A stretch of DNA of 64,000 bases, taken from positions 108,564,238 to 108,628,237 of the forward strand of contig CM073593.1 of assembly GCA_037074705.1 (NCBI GenBank), written 5' to 3'. This DNA is from Zhengitettix transpicula. Lineage: Eukaryota; Arthropoda; Insecta; Orthoptera; Tetrigidae. Position numbers and translations under genes: made by a program. A model generated the notes under the pieces. It saw only the letters and a list, made by a program, of their open reading frames with translations, was not told the origin of the DNA and did no database searches. Positions 33,606 to 44,149 of this stretch are shown here, one piece after another; the stretch's first letter is position 1, and the number at the start of each line of letters is the position of its first letter.

Positions 33606-34350
33606 AAAGCTGTAAGCATTTACAGTAGGAGACGAACCGTTCCTAAACTTCATAATAACATGCGAGGGTCTCGTGAAGGACAATACGGGTTCCTACCAAC
33701 AGTAGAAAAGAAAATGAGGAAATTTTAATTTTGACTTCTCCTACAAGTCGCTTTACTTGGGGATATTCCCGCCTTAGCATGAAGCTAATATTAGACCCTT
33801 ACGCAACTACGGGGATGCAGGATGTTCTGAGGCTGCAAAATTCCTCGTTCCTGGGGTTGTTTTGCTTTGCTCCTACGAAACGTTTAAGCGATTGTCCGTG
33901 ATTAATGTTGATAAATACGCCAAGGGACGGCGCAGGTAGAAAGTGAATTAGACACGCGACGCGTACTCCGGGTAGCGGCCACCGCAGGCGGACGTCGGCC
34001 ATCTTGTCGTGCATGAATGAACCTGTGACGTCACACGATGACGTCTCTCTCTCTCTCTGAAAGAAGTGCTTCCTCATGTGCGTATTGGACAATTGCTCGC
34101 GTGGTTAGCCCGTGGTCGTGTTTCCAGAGCGGCCTCGGAGTTAATCCAGTGTTGCCACGTTTGTTATTCCTAGTCTTCAAACTAAACGAGGAAAATTCGA
34201 TTTTATGCGTGCCACATGCTCAAAAAAAAAAATGTCAGAACTTGTAAAGTTACTTAAACTGATAATGTCAGACGAAACGTCTAAACGTGATGTTAACAAA
34301 GCAGTTTCCCCAACAGTCAAGATAAATAAACTCTTTGAAAGCGAACAAAC
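33606..34350. other. Spacer, no gene seen
   Basis: TGACGTCA at 34026, and a CT run at 34043-34055. No recognisable gene. Confidence 0.5.
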
Positions 34351-34352
34351 AA

Positions 34353-34381
34353 CGTTTCGGTATATATCTACCTTTTTCAGG
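34353..34381 (-). repeat. Hairpin motif
   Basis: Minus strand CTGAAAA, stem GGTA/TACC with loop GATATA, then GAAAC. Peptide reading LKKVDIYRNVV. Confidence 0.5.
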
Positions 34382-34384
34382 TTG

Positions 34385-35150
34385 ATCTGCAGATAAATTA
34401 CAGAAATGAACTTATTCGACTACAATAAAATAATATTTGATGATAATACAATTATTTAGAAATTATCGTTGTGTATTTTCAGTTAATTTATACATTTTAA
34501 TGTTCATAAATAAAATCTGACTTTCGTCCCTTTTTCAGCAATTATACTCAATTAAATACTGATCATGTTTCAATTTTTTAAATATAAGTTAATTGATTTA
34601 TTTGATTAGACAAATTACCAGTAATTATTATTAATTAGTCTGATAACGTTTACTATTTTTAAAATATTATTTGGAAGTTGTCTCAATTAATTGAGACCAA
34701 TTACTGGTAATTGGACTTAATTGTCTGCTGAAGTAAGATTTTTAAATATATTAATTAATCGATTTAATTAATTAATTGTTCGAGACGAATATGCAGTAAT
34801 TATATTAAATGCACGTCTAATAAAGATTCACATTTTTAAGGGTAATTAATAATTAATCCATTAATAAAAATTTCTTACATTATTTTATTTTCTGACAGTT
34901 TTTCTTGTTAATAAGATAAATTAAATAAATTAACGATCACTTTTCTTTTGGCAGACATTTTAGAATATTATATTCAATACGGACAAATGGCGTCGTTTCA
35001 GACCGAAAATGCATCGAAACGTCTCTACGCTATGAATAAGAAATAAAGTGTCTGCATAAGGTACTTTAATTGTTTTATTAGTTCAAACACTACGAACACA
35101 CAAACTTGAGGGCAGAAAATTGTAAGGTTTATTAACAAAAATTTGTATTT
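34385..35150. other. AT-rich spacer
   Basis: No gene seen. A partial motif GAAACGTCTCTACGC followed by AATAAAGTGTCTGCAT at 35016-35054 resembles the element end beside 47350-47380 and 47523-47552. Confidence 0.5.
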
Positions 35151-35152
35151 TA

Positions 35153-35176
35153 CGACGTTTCAAGGACATCTTCAGG
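35153..35176 (-). repeat. Hairpin motif at the end of an open frame
   Basis: Minus strand CTGAAGATGTCCTTGAAACG. The open frame 35371-35150 (73 codons) ends in RPEDVLETS, so the peptide version of the motif is C-terminal here. The stem is very short. Confidence 0.5.
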
Positions 35177-35443
35177 TCGGAAAAATTTGTATATAATCCA
35201 AAAGTCATATTTAGATGCTTTTGTAATCCAAATGAAACTCTGAAACGTTATATTTATATCACTAATAATATTGTTGATTAACCATTTCGTAATAAAAGGT
35301 TCTTCTTCTTCGCTGAGTGACCACAATGTTTCGTGATGTTCTTCTAAACAAGGCAGCGGAAACTGCGACACACGTCAGCCATTTTAAAGAGGCGATGAAT
35401 TGTGAGAGTTTGAGCTGTGTTGTTGTGAGGACCAGGAGGAAGC

Positions 35444-35464
35444 GTGTGTGTGTGTGTGTGTGTT
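35444..35464 (+). repeat. (GT)n microsatellite
   Basis: About 10 GT dinucleotides. Confidence 0.9.
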
Positions 35465-35644
35465 GAGGCAGAGGAAATGGAGGAGCCGGCAGATGGGCGA
35501 CGGGGAGCAGCTGTCGCCCAGACGATATTGATACAACCATCGCATCCCCTCCATAACCTTGCACGATTCCACGAGATTCTCAAATCGACGCCGGATTCTG
35601 ATTGGTTCGTTCCTGAGGGGGGGTTGGATTCTGCAAAGCGTCTC

Positions 35645-36210
35645 ACAACTGGTATTCTTTCTTCCTTGCAAAAGTATATATAGATGCTCTTTCTTTTTCT
35701 TAATACTCTTAGACATTTTAATATAAAAGACGAGTTTCCGCCCCTGCATCGTCACTACCGTGCACCGTGCGCAGACAGCAACATGCGTGTATTTTCCGCC
35801 ATTATCAATCGATTTTTAAAAAAAGATCATGCGTTGGAAAGAGAATTAAATTCTCTGCAACCTTTATTCCGTGAGAAATTAGTCTCCTGGCGGCCATTTT
35901 GTAGATATCAGCACTAGAAATACGACAAACTGCAGTCTCTTAGGAAATGACGTCAAAATGTCGTAACTTTGACGCAGGATTTCTCCAACTTCCTCATACC
36001 GAATTCCGTCCTCGAGTCCACCAACACATGCAGAATTTTATCCTCTACAATTTATCACTGAACATTATTTTCAACAGAAAGCTTCATTCTTTTTCTATTA
36101 GCAAAAAACTAAAAAGAAGTGCAAAAGTTCATGGTTTTAGGCAACAGAAAGTTTTCCCTCAAGGGGTATCGAATTGGGGAGGGGGGGAGGGGTTCACTAA
36201 TGGCCACAAC
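35645..36210 (-). mobile_element. Family B, single arm
   Basis: Minus-orientation arm with the landmarks CAACCTTTATTCC, GGCGGCCATTTTG, CGTCCTCGAGTCCACC and ATGCAGAATTTTATCC. It ends at the terminus CACTAATGGCCACAAC. No partner arm adjoins it. Confidence 0.8.
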
Positions 36211-36290
36211 AAACACACGTAGGAAAAACCTTTTTTTGGGGAGGGGGACTTAGCTATTTGGGCTCTGTGCGTATTTTAAACTTTTCCATC

Positions 36291-36328
36291 CCTGAAGAAG
36301 AAACGGGAACGTCCCCTGTCCGAAGCGA
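36291..36328 (+). repeat. Hairpin motif, altered last box
   Basis: Plus strand CCTGAAGAAG, inverted segment GGGAACGTCCCC, then CGAAGCG in place of CGAAACG. Peptide reading PEEETGTSPVRS. Confidence 0.4.
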
Positions 36329-36364
36329 CGGTCACATCGGGCATTCAATTTTGTCTAAGTGAAG

Positions 36365-36495
36365 AAACGGGGTGATGAAACAAGAAATTAAAGACAGGGC
36401 GAAGGAAAACGCAGAGGGAGAAAATCAACCATTAAAGAAAGAGAAGTTAAAAATATAGGGGGGAAAAAAGCAAGAGAAAAGGTTTTATTGAGTGA
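36365..36495 (+). repeat. Short purine-rich tract
   Basis: About 130 bp of A/G-rich plus strand. Confidence 0.6.
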
Positions 36496-36499
36496 AGTT

Positions 36500-37310
36500 G
36501 GCAATAAAGAATATTATGGAGAAAAGACGCCCAAAAAAATAATTATACACTGACGATTCTTAGGTACATACATAGATATATACATGCTTGAGCATCTACC
36601 CGCTTTAGAATTCCTAATAAACTAATATAAAAAAAACTGACAATTTTTTTATTGATTTAAACCTTTGAAAAATCAATCCTCGTGCACAAAATATTTTTTT
36701 TCAGTTTCGTCCACATTTTTAAGTTGCAAGGAAACATTCAAACGCGTGTTGTTCGACACCAACGTGACGTCATCGCGACCTGCAACGTCATACAACATGG
36801 CGGACAACCTCTCAGCTTCCCAAGAAAACCCATAAACATTTTACGGCTCGTCGAATCCAAAAAATTTGGCCTTGGAGAAAGTTTCGAAGGTTATTTTTCT
36901 TCCTTCGTATTCCGTAGAACAACCACCACGAATCCTTCCCTCCACCCCTTCTGTGCTTGTGTTTTTCTCCTGTTTCCCGCGCGTAAACAAGGACGCAGAA
37001 GGACGGGGCCGAGCAATTTCGCTAATCTTGTTTATGTGCTGCAAGTCACGAACAGTTTTTTTTTCTTCTTTTAAAGGAAAATACACGACCAGCAAGGACC
37101 AACCCCTTAGCGGCCTTTTGCTACTGGCGCAACTACGTGTGAGCGAAGCTTGCGGAATTAATATACAGACTCTTTGGAATCCGAAAAAAATATTACCCTA
37201 AAATCAAATTCAATATGGCGTATAAATAACACGCAAAGTCAGAAAAAATTAATTAAAAGTTCATAAAGTGCAGTTTTAAAATATTTAAAATAAACTATAA
37301 GTTAAAATAG
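36500..37310. other. Spacer, no gene seen
   Basis: TGACGTCA at 36765 and ACATGGCGGAC at 36796. Plus-strand frames at 36682-37201 have no recognised domain. Confidence 0.45.
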
Positions 37311-37320
37311 ACGACGACGA

Positions 37321-37356
37321 CGTTTCTTCCCCGCCATGTTAGGGACATCGTCAGGT
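37321..37356 (-). repeat. Hairpin motif
   Basis: Minus strand CTGACGA, stem TCCC/GGGG(A), then GAAAC. Peptide reading PDDVPNMAGKKRRR. Confidence 0.5.
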
Positions 37357-37551
37357 GTTATATATTGTAAAAGAAACACGTTTAACTGTATTACAAAGTA
37401 TCTTAAATACCCAGATTCATGCATGTGGTTAATGGAGTTAATTGATCAATATTTCAGAGAATATTTCCCCTTATACGTTAATTGGTTTTATTAGCTAAAA
37501 TAGATTTAATTGAAATCTTGTAAATTAATTCAATAAATTGAGGCAGATGTA

Positions 37552-37868
37552 AACTGTCTTTATCCTGACTGTCTTTATCCTGACTGCCTTTATCCTGACT
37601 GTCTTTATCCTGACTGTCTTTTTCCTGACTGTCTTTTTCCTGACTGTCTTTATCCCGACTGTCTTTATCCCGACTGTCTTTATCCTGACTGTCTTTATCC
37701 TGACTGTCTTTATCCTGACTGTCTTTATCCTGACTGTCTTTATCCTGAATGTCTTTATCCTGACTGTCTTTATCCTGACTGTCTTTATCCTGACTGTCTT
37801 TATCCTGACTGTCTTTATCCTGACTGTCTTTATCCTGAATGTCTTTATCCTGGCTGTGTTCATCATGG
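37552..37868 (-). repeat. 15-bp minisatellite, open frame of RIKTV repeats
   Basis: About 21 units of TGTCTTTATCCTGAC. The minus strand reads RIKTV repeated in an open frame from 37866 to 37525. As at 18078-18517 the period is 15 bp, so an open frame is expected by chance once the unit lacks stops. Confidence 0.9.
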
Positions 37869-37958
37869 CTGTGTTTATTTTGACTGTGATTTGTAAGTGG
37901 GAATTATTAAGATGAAAAATAAATTTGACTTATTTTTTTTGATACACGATGCTCACGA

Positions 37959-37963
<5 letters not shown>

Positions 37964-37991
<28 letters not shown>

Positions 37992-37992
37992 C
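37964..37992 (+). repeat. (AT)n microsatellite
   Basis: About 14 AT dinucleotides. Confidence 0.95.
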
Positions 37993-38420
37993 GTGAAGAC
38001 CATTTTTAGGAGTATTGAAGACGCGACGACGCCCGAGTGGACGAAACCGTCGGCGTCGCCCCCGAGTCTGATTGAACGGTCGTAAATAAATGACCGATTC
38101 GGGAAAAACCCCACCCCCCCAAGTGACTACTACGGACAGTGGGAGATCGATATTTTCCTTTCCCCCCACCTTTCAAACAAACTTTTCTCTTAGCTTGTTT
38201 GGAGCACGTGGCGACGCACCGCGACTATTGATCAGGAGAACCACTCACCAAAGTTGTTGTTGGTGCCGGTGGACAACTCAAACATTCTCCTCAGGAACTG
38301 GAGGAATGTTTGCGAACGAAACTCTGGAGAAACTCAATTAAAGGAATCAGGATTGGTGAGCGGGGGAAAAAAATTCCTGAACCTACCAAGGACCTCATAG
38401 ACGATTTTTGGTCCGTCCTT

Positions 38421-38450
38421 GGTTCTTGAGACAAGGATCCCAGAAACGTT
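38421..38450 (+). repeat. Hairpin motif, degenerate
   Basis: Plus strand GGTTCTTGAGACAAGG...CAGAAACG. The AAGGATCCCAGAAACGTT part matches the subtype at 20470-20500 and 61189-61219. Confidence 0.4.
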
Positions 38451-39468
38451 ATTGTGTGTTATTTATATCATCACTTAGTCTCTCCGTATTTGGCTGCCTT
38501 TCTTACTAATTAATTTGGTTGATAATTGCAAAACTTAGACGTACATAATCATGTCTAAATAAGTATTAATCTCTTGTGGACTAATTCAGTACTCAGCGAC
38601 GTATTGCTAATATTTTGTTTTGTTGACGTCACCGCGGCCCCCCAGGGGGTGGTTCACGTGATCTACCCGCAACCCTGCGCCCAAACAGTAACTAACTTGT
38701 AAATTGGTATGAGAACGTTATTTATGTGTCAGGGTGCCAAAACATCGAAGAATCGTGCTCGATGTTGAGGTTAATTTAACAAGTAAGAGGTTATGTAAGC
38801 TCTACCTTGGCTTAGTCCAATTAAATTGAATAAATCTACGTATATACCGAAATGCCAGATCTTCTTTAAAATTAATCCTGGAGTGACCACAAGACACGGA
38901 CGCCATATTTGCACCCGAAAGTGTACACGTAGCACAGCAAAGGCTGTGACGTCACCCGGGGGGGGACCAGAGCCTCGTGACGTCACTCACGACGAAACGC
39001 AGATCAAGAGTGGGCCACGAGGAACCGTCCAAAACGTGTTACAGCGACCCGTAAAGCAAATTAAATCTTCCCATCGTGTCGTGTTCGATTGTAAAAAGAA
39101 ATTTTTTTTCCTGCCCTGCTTGAGGAACGAAGACCGTGGTGATGCAGGTCGCGGGGCAAAACAACAACAACAACGGACCGTGAGCTGATAAAACTCCCAC
39201 TTTTCTACTGCTGCGTTTATCTCTAGGACGGGAAGTTTAAAAGTCAACGACCGCCGACCTCACAAGTAAAGCGAGCGAGCGAGTGACTGCACCTTCCAGC
39301 CCGGCTGGTGACGTCACTCACGAGGACGCCTTAACACCTGCTAATTGCAGAGTGAAGTAGAACGGCGCCGCGTGAGGCCCCGACAGCAAAGATCCCAGAA
39401 CTAGCAACGAGACCTTCGCGCTACTGGAGCCTTCAATCTCAGAAAAATATAAACAATGAAATCACAAC

Positions 39469-39500
39469 CCCGAAGAAGGAACAAGTAGCGTACCGAAACG
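39469..39500 (+). repeat. Hairpin motif with short stem III-like hairpin
   Basis: Plus strand CCGAAGAAG (first box altered), GGAAC paired with GTACC (4 of 5), GAAAC, then CGTT...AACG closing a hairpin right after it, as stem III would. The next bases are TG, not UH, so the cleavage site is missing. Confidence 0.5.
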
Positions 39501-39594
39501 TTGATAATTTGTAACGTGACAAATTATGTCAATGTAGCCCAGTCACCACGACCAAAATATCGGGTATTTTATTTCTTTCTTCCAACTCGTACAT

Positions 39595-41175
39595 GTCGTG
39601 GAAATTACTGAAAAAACCCAAGTTTTTTTCGACTCTGAAACGCCTCGGGGAAAAAAATTTTAGGGGCCCCTAAAAACCCAAAAGAGATTTCGCGCCTCTT
39701 TTACAGTTTTCCTCTAATAACAAAAGAATGACGCATTCTATTGAAAATAATGATTGGGGAAAATTTGTAGAGGATGAAATTCTGCATGTAATGGTGGACT
39801 CGAGGACGAAATTAGGTCGAAGGATGTGGGAGGAATCCTGCGTCAAAGTTACGACTTATGACGTCATTATCCAAGAGAATGCAGTTTGACGCATTTCTAG
39901 CGCTGATATCTCCAAAATGGCGGACCGGAAACTAATTTGTCAAAGAATAAAGGTTTTAGAGAATTTAATTCTCTTTCCAACGCATGATCTGGTTTTAACA
40001 ATCCACTGACAATGGCCGAAAATAACACATATGTTGCTGTCTGTGCACGGCTGATGGCGTGGGGGTGACGAAACTTGTCTGTGGAAGAGAATATTAAAGT
40101 GTCTAAGAGTATCAAGAGGAAGAAAGGGTCCAGCGTGTCAAAGAGTATCTATATTATATTGCAAGGAAGGGAGAACAGCAAGCAGAACCCGAGACTGGAG
40201 TCAGAGAACATTAGAGATTCTTACAACTTGTGAGTCTGTAAAATCGTTCACAAGTATTGGTAAAAAAAAATTCCTGAAATTATCAGGTGATTTTGATGTA
40301 ACGTCTTTTATTCATTGACATGGCGTTTCTTTAAATAATAAAACAGGACGATCCTAGGCCATTTAAGTCACAAGCAAAATTAATTAAATAATTAAACAAT
40401 TAATAAGAATAAGTAAGACGTTTTGTCCTCGAATCAGGACCTCTTCAGTTTAACAAATTTGAATCAAGAACGTCTACAAAATATTAATAAAATGAATAAT
40501 GACAAATGATAGTCAACAAAAAAGTCTGGAAAAAGAAAACAGGGAATTTTCTTACGTTTAATGAAATCAAAAGAAGAAATAAAGAAAAAGTGCTCGGACT
40601 CAATTCCCCAATTATGATTGCATTTCTTTATTCCTTGCAATATAATATAGATACTCTTTGACACGCTGGACTCTTTCTACCTCTTGATACTCTTAGACAC
40701 TTTAACATTCTCTGCCACAGACAAGTTTCGTCACTCCCACGTCATCAGCTGTGCGCAGACAGCAATATGCGTGTTATTTTCGGCCATTATTAGTGGATTG
40801 TTAAACCCAGATCATGCGTTGGAAAGAGAATTAAATTATCTAAAACTGTTATTCCGTGACGAATTAGTTTCCTGGCGGCCATTTTGGAGATATCAGCACT
40901 AGAAATATGACAAACTGCATTTTCTTAGAAAATTACGTCATAGTGTCGTAACTTTGACGCAGGATTTCCACCACTTCATTTGACCTAATTTCGTCCTCAA
41001 GTCCACCATCACATGCAGAATTTTATCCTCTACAATTTATTACTGAACGTTATTTTCAATAGAATGCTTCATTCTTTTGCTATTAGCGAAAAACTGAGAT
41101 GGTGTGCAAAATTTTGTGATTTATTTAGGGCCAGAGAATTTTTAGCCTTCGTGGTTATTTCACTAATGGCCACGA
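39595..41175. mobile_element. Family B foldback pair 1
   Basis: Plus-orientation arm 39595-40195 and minus-orientation arm 40600-41175 face each other, with termini GTCGTGGAAATTACTG and CACTAATGGCCACGAG. The 0.4-kb between the arms holds unrelated AT-rich DNA with a hairpin motif (40419-40448), apparently inserted at the hinge. The inner ends share TATATTATATTGCAAGGAA. Confidence 0.8.
40419..40448 (-). repeat. Hairpin motif, near-copy of 19204-19233
   Basis: Minus strand CTGAAGAG, stem GTCCT/AGGAC (5 of 5), loop GATTCG, then AAAAC where GAAAC is expected. Peptide reading EEVLIRGQNV. Confidence 0.55.
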
Positions 41176-41735
41176 GACTTTGGAAGGACAAAGTACCCGC
41201 GGTAAGCTGTCTGCAGCTGCTTGAGCTGGAGTGTGATCTCTGGAAGGCAATGAATGTGCCAGTCGTTGAAGGCCGCGCGACGAGCTCCAGCACTTTCTCG
41301 AACGCAGGGAATCGGGCGAGGTCAAGCCATGGACGAATTTACGAGGCTATTTTTCCCCCTCGACGAGGCCAGGAGGCGGGCTCCTACACGTGGAACTTAC
41401 GTAAATCCGCGCGCGCGTTTTTTTTTGTCTGTCTACGAGCAATGACGTCACAGACAGTTTTATTTTCTGCTTGCAGGTCATGAGGGTGTTGACTGGTTTG
41501 AAGCGGTTCTCCCGTTTCGCTTTGCCCCTGAGCCGTCGTCTTCAGACCGTCCGTAGTACCGCATACTATCTCCTTGGCTTCGCCCCGGCTTTAATCTTCT
41601 TGCCATCGTGGTCCAAAGGCTCACCAAAAAAAAAAATAACAGTTTTACGAACTGAATGCGACTTGAATGTCCGAGCGAGCGCAATCCATGAAGGTGTCGG
41701 CTTTCTGGGAAAGTGGAAACTGCACCCCACCCCCG
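41176..41735. other. GC-richer spacer, no gene supported
   Basis: Open on both strands (plus 41013-41483 and 41471-41869, minus 41762-41478). No recognised domain. TGACGTCA at 41443. Confidence 0.4.
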
Positions 41736-41779
41736 ACGTTTCGGCGACGAACCTCTTTGCAACGGTGAAATCTCTTCGG
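41736..41779 (-). repeat. Hairpin motif, long-loop form
   Basis: Minus strand CCGAAGAGATTTCACC...GGTTCGTCGCCGAAACG: ACC pairs with GGT and the last box is intact. Peptide reading KEVRRRNVGGG. Confidence 0.45.
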
Positions 41780-41869
41780 AGTGTAAGATTAATAATAGGG
41801 GAAAAAATAAGTCTCAACCCCCAGGAAAAACAATATGTTCGAATACCACGTGACTTTTGCGCTTTTTAA

Positions 41870-42430
41870 TACCAATTCCGTCCGTTGTGGTTACCCAAAT
41901 AATTTTTTTGGCAATACCCCTATTTAAGTCAAGTTCTTCATTAAGTTCTTAATTAATTTTATCGGGGTGATTTTTATTTCACAAATTCCCAAATTTGTTT
42001 GTCTGAGCGCGCACGTTCTGAAGCCTGGGCCTTCACGCCAAGATTTGCCTGCCCCCCCCCCCACTCGACACGGCTTTGATCGATTTTTTTTAGGTAAATA
42101 CCTGAGTATTTATTAAATTTATTTTATTTTATTTATTTGCGATGATTCTGTCACCTCTAGTCTTATTAAAACCTCGTGTACTAAATTATTATAATTAAGA
42201 TGTTTTCTATTGTATATAAATTTTTATTTCTGATTTTTATCAAGGAAAAAAAATGGCGTCTAACTTAAAAACGCTTCGTAATTGAATAAAAACATGTGGA
42301 ATATTTTAGAACAATTGTTTTAGTGGAACAGGGGTTTGAATAATCATGACCAACTAAATTATAAGAAAGGTTGAATGGTTTTCTTTTGTAAACTTAAGAC
42401 GAAACCACTGCACACCAGACATGATGTGAA
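41870..42430. other. AT-rich spacer
   Basis: No gene seen. Confidence 0.5.
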
Positions 42431-42436
42431 AGTCAG

Positions 42437-43549
42437 GCTTAAGAACGTAAGTTGCTCGGACAGACGCTGATTTCCTCTGATTCACAGGGAATTCCGAAAA
42501 CAAAACCAGCACACGTGAGACAATGTGAAAGAAATTTACTGGTGTCTGGGCGCTAAACCAAGACCCCTGAGCGTCTTACTTGAGAGAAAAATGATTTGTT
42601 AAAGGATCAGTAAATAAACCATGCGAAGATTTGAAAGGAAGAAAAAACAGTTGACTTTTAAGAGAGGAAAGTGAAGAAGAATTTTTAGAATAAGTCCCCT
42701 GGGTCTGACAAAAAACTCAACGGGAACAACAAAATATGTTTTCTCAGCAGCATAAACGCAGTGCTGCCACCGTGACAGCGTCCGAAGACGACGTCGGTCC
42801 CTTCCTTTGTTCAGGTGTTGTGTTGCGTTTGAGGCCGTTCACTTGGAACTCCCGCATCACCTTGGTCTTGGTCGTGGTCAAGGTCGTCGCCACTCTCACC
42901 AGCACAAGCACGACTGTGGGAGGTCAATCAACAAGCTGCAGCTCTCCTAGTGAGTCGTAGGTGCATGTCGCAGGTCGCCCTCACGTGGTCAGCCGAGATT
43001 GGACGATGAAAATGCACACAAGTCTGTTCAGAAACCCAAAGGGTTTGGAGACTGTCTTACGTAGCTTTTCTTTAGGGTAACAGGCTACATGAGGGTAATC
43101 CACATGGTGGCAACTTCCCTTTAATAGCATAGGAAGGTATTTTAACGGGGGATGCGGAAGGGTAGAGGAAAGCAGCCAAGGGGTAACTAGGGGCCCCCGG
43201 GCTATGGTTTAAGGATCCTACCCGGCTCAAAATGATGCAGGAAAAACCCTAGAAAATCCTGCATCAGGTAGTTCGGGCGTTTGGTACTTGTCCCACGCCC
43301 TTCCCTGGATGGCGGGAGAGGGGTAGCTTTGATTCTTGACCCCTAAAAACAAAAATTGTCCATAGTTTTCACTGTTAGAAACGTTGGAGTGGCCTTTTAC
43401 ATTCACTCACCTTGTATAACTTTTTTCTTCATGTCACAAAAAACAAGAAAATGCCTTTCCCAAAGTCTCACATGTGCTGGTTTTGTTTTCAGAACCTCCT
43501 ATGAATCAGAGTTAAGCCGCCGTCGGTCTGAGCACTTACGTTCTTAAGC
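42437..43549. mobile_element. Element with terminal inverted repeats of about 105 bp
   Basis: Left end GCTTAAGAACGTAAGT (42437) and right end its complement (to 43549). The arms stay similar through CTCTGATTCA and AAAACAAAACCAGCACA. A family A copy is inserted inside (43069-43322). The remaining interior (42730-42960) is GC-rich with a plus-strand 74-codon frame and a minus-strand frame, neither recognised. No target duplication found. Probably a non-autonomous DNA transposon. Confidence 0.6.
43069..43322 (-). mobile_element. Retroposon family A, copy 6 (short form)
   Basis: Minus orientation, flanked by the 8-bp direct repeat GTAGCTTT (43061-43068 and 43323-43330). Its 5' boundary is the same as that of copies 2 and 5. 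Confidence 0.85.
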
Positions 43550-44149
43550 CCGGGTTGGAAATCAAACAGCTTTAATCCATTCATGCTTTCATATTGTTTT
43601 TATAATCCTTAGAACAGAATAAATAAATTGTTTCTAAATTTGTTCCTTAAAATGCCACCAGAGGGGATCCAATCACATTTCGCAAGAATCTAATACATAG
43701 ATACATTCAAACTTTACAGTTGTTTTTAGCGTTAATGCCCCCCTGTGCAAGATAACAGAAACGGAGAATGTAGGTTGAGATAATGAAGTAAGCGACCAAG
43801 TGGCGGGGAAAAACGTCCGCCTACTCGAGTGAAGCACCTGGATACGGTTGGAAAGAAAAGTCCCCGACGAGGGAGTTTCCAAGGAACTTGGAGATAAGCG
43901 CTGTTTACACAAGTAACTAGCAACCAACTTCACAGTAGCTGCGTAAAACTAACGCTAACATAGAGATAGGAGGGGGTGGGGGGGGGGAAATAACCCTCTA
44001 GTCCTCAGTTTAATTGAAACATAACAAAGGGAGGAGGAAACAGAACCTCGGGGTGTTTGTAGCTTCGAGAGAACATCCACCCCCACCCCCACCCCCCACC
44101 ACCTCCAACCAGCAAATTTAAAATAAAAAAACTGAAATTTAATATTTAT
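43550..44149. other. Spacer, no gene seen
   Basis: G run at about 43975-43988 and a CCACCCCCACCCCC stretch near 44085. No gene recognised. Confidence 0.5.

Larger units (their letters stand above)
37993..39594. other. Spacer with many TGACGTCA sites, no gene seen
   Basis: TGACGTCA at 38624, 38948, 38978 and 39309, the densest cluster of the window. Hairpin motifs at 38421-38450 and 39469-39500 are listed separately. Frames on both strands have no recognised domain. Confidence 0.5.

Noticed and set aside
32568..33606. Long Phe/Leu/Ser-rich open frames (up to 251 codons), here and in the purine tracts at 13.4-14.8, 22.8-25.1 and 48.1-48.8 kb
   Set aside because: They follow homopurine/homopyrimidine composition, which lacks stop codons on one strand. 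There is no signal-peptide/domain pattern and frames overlap in several registers.
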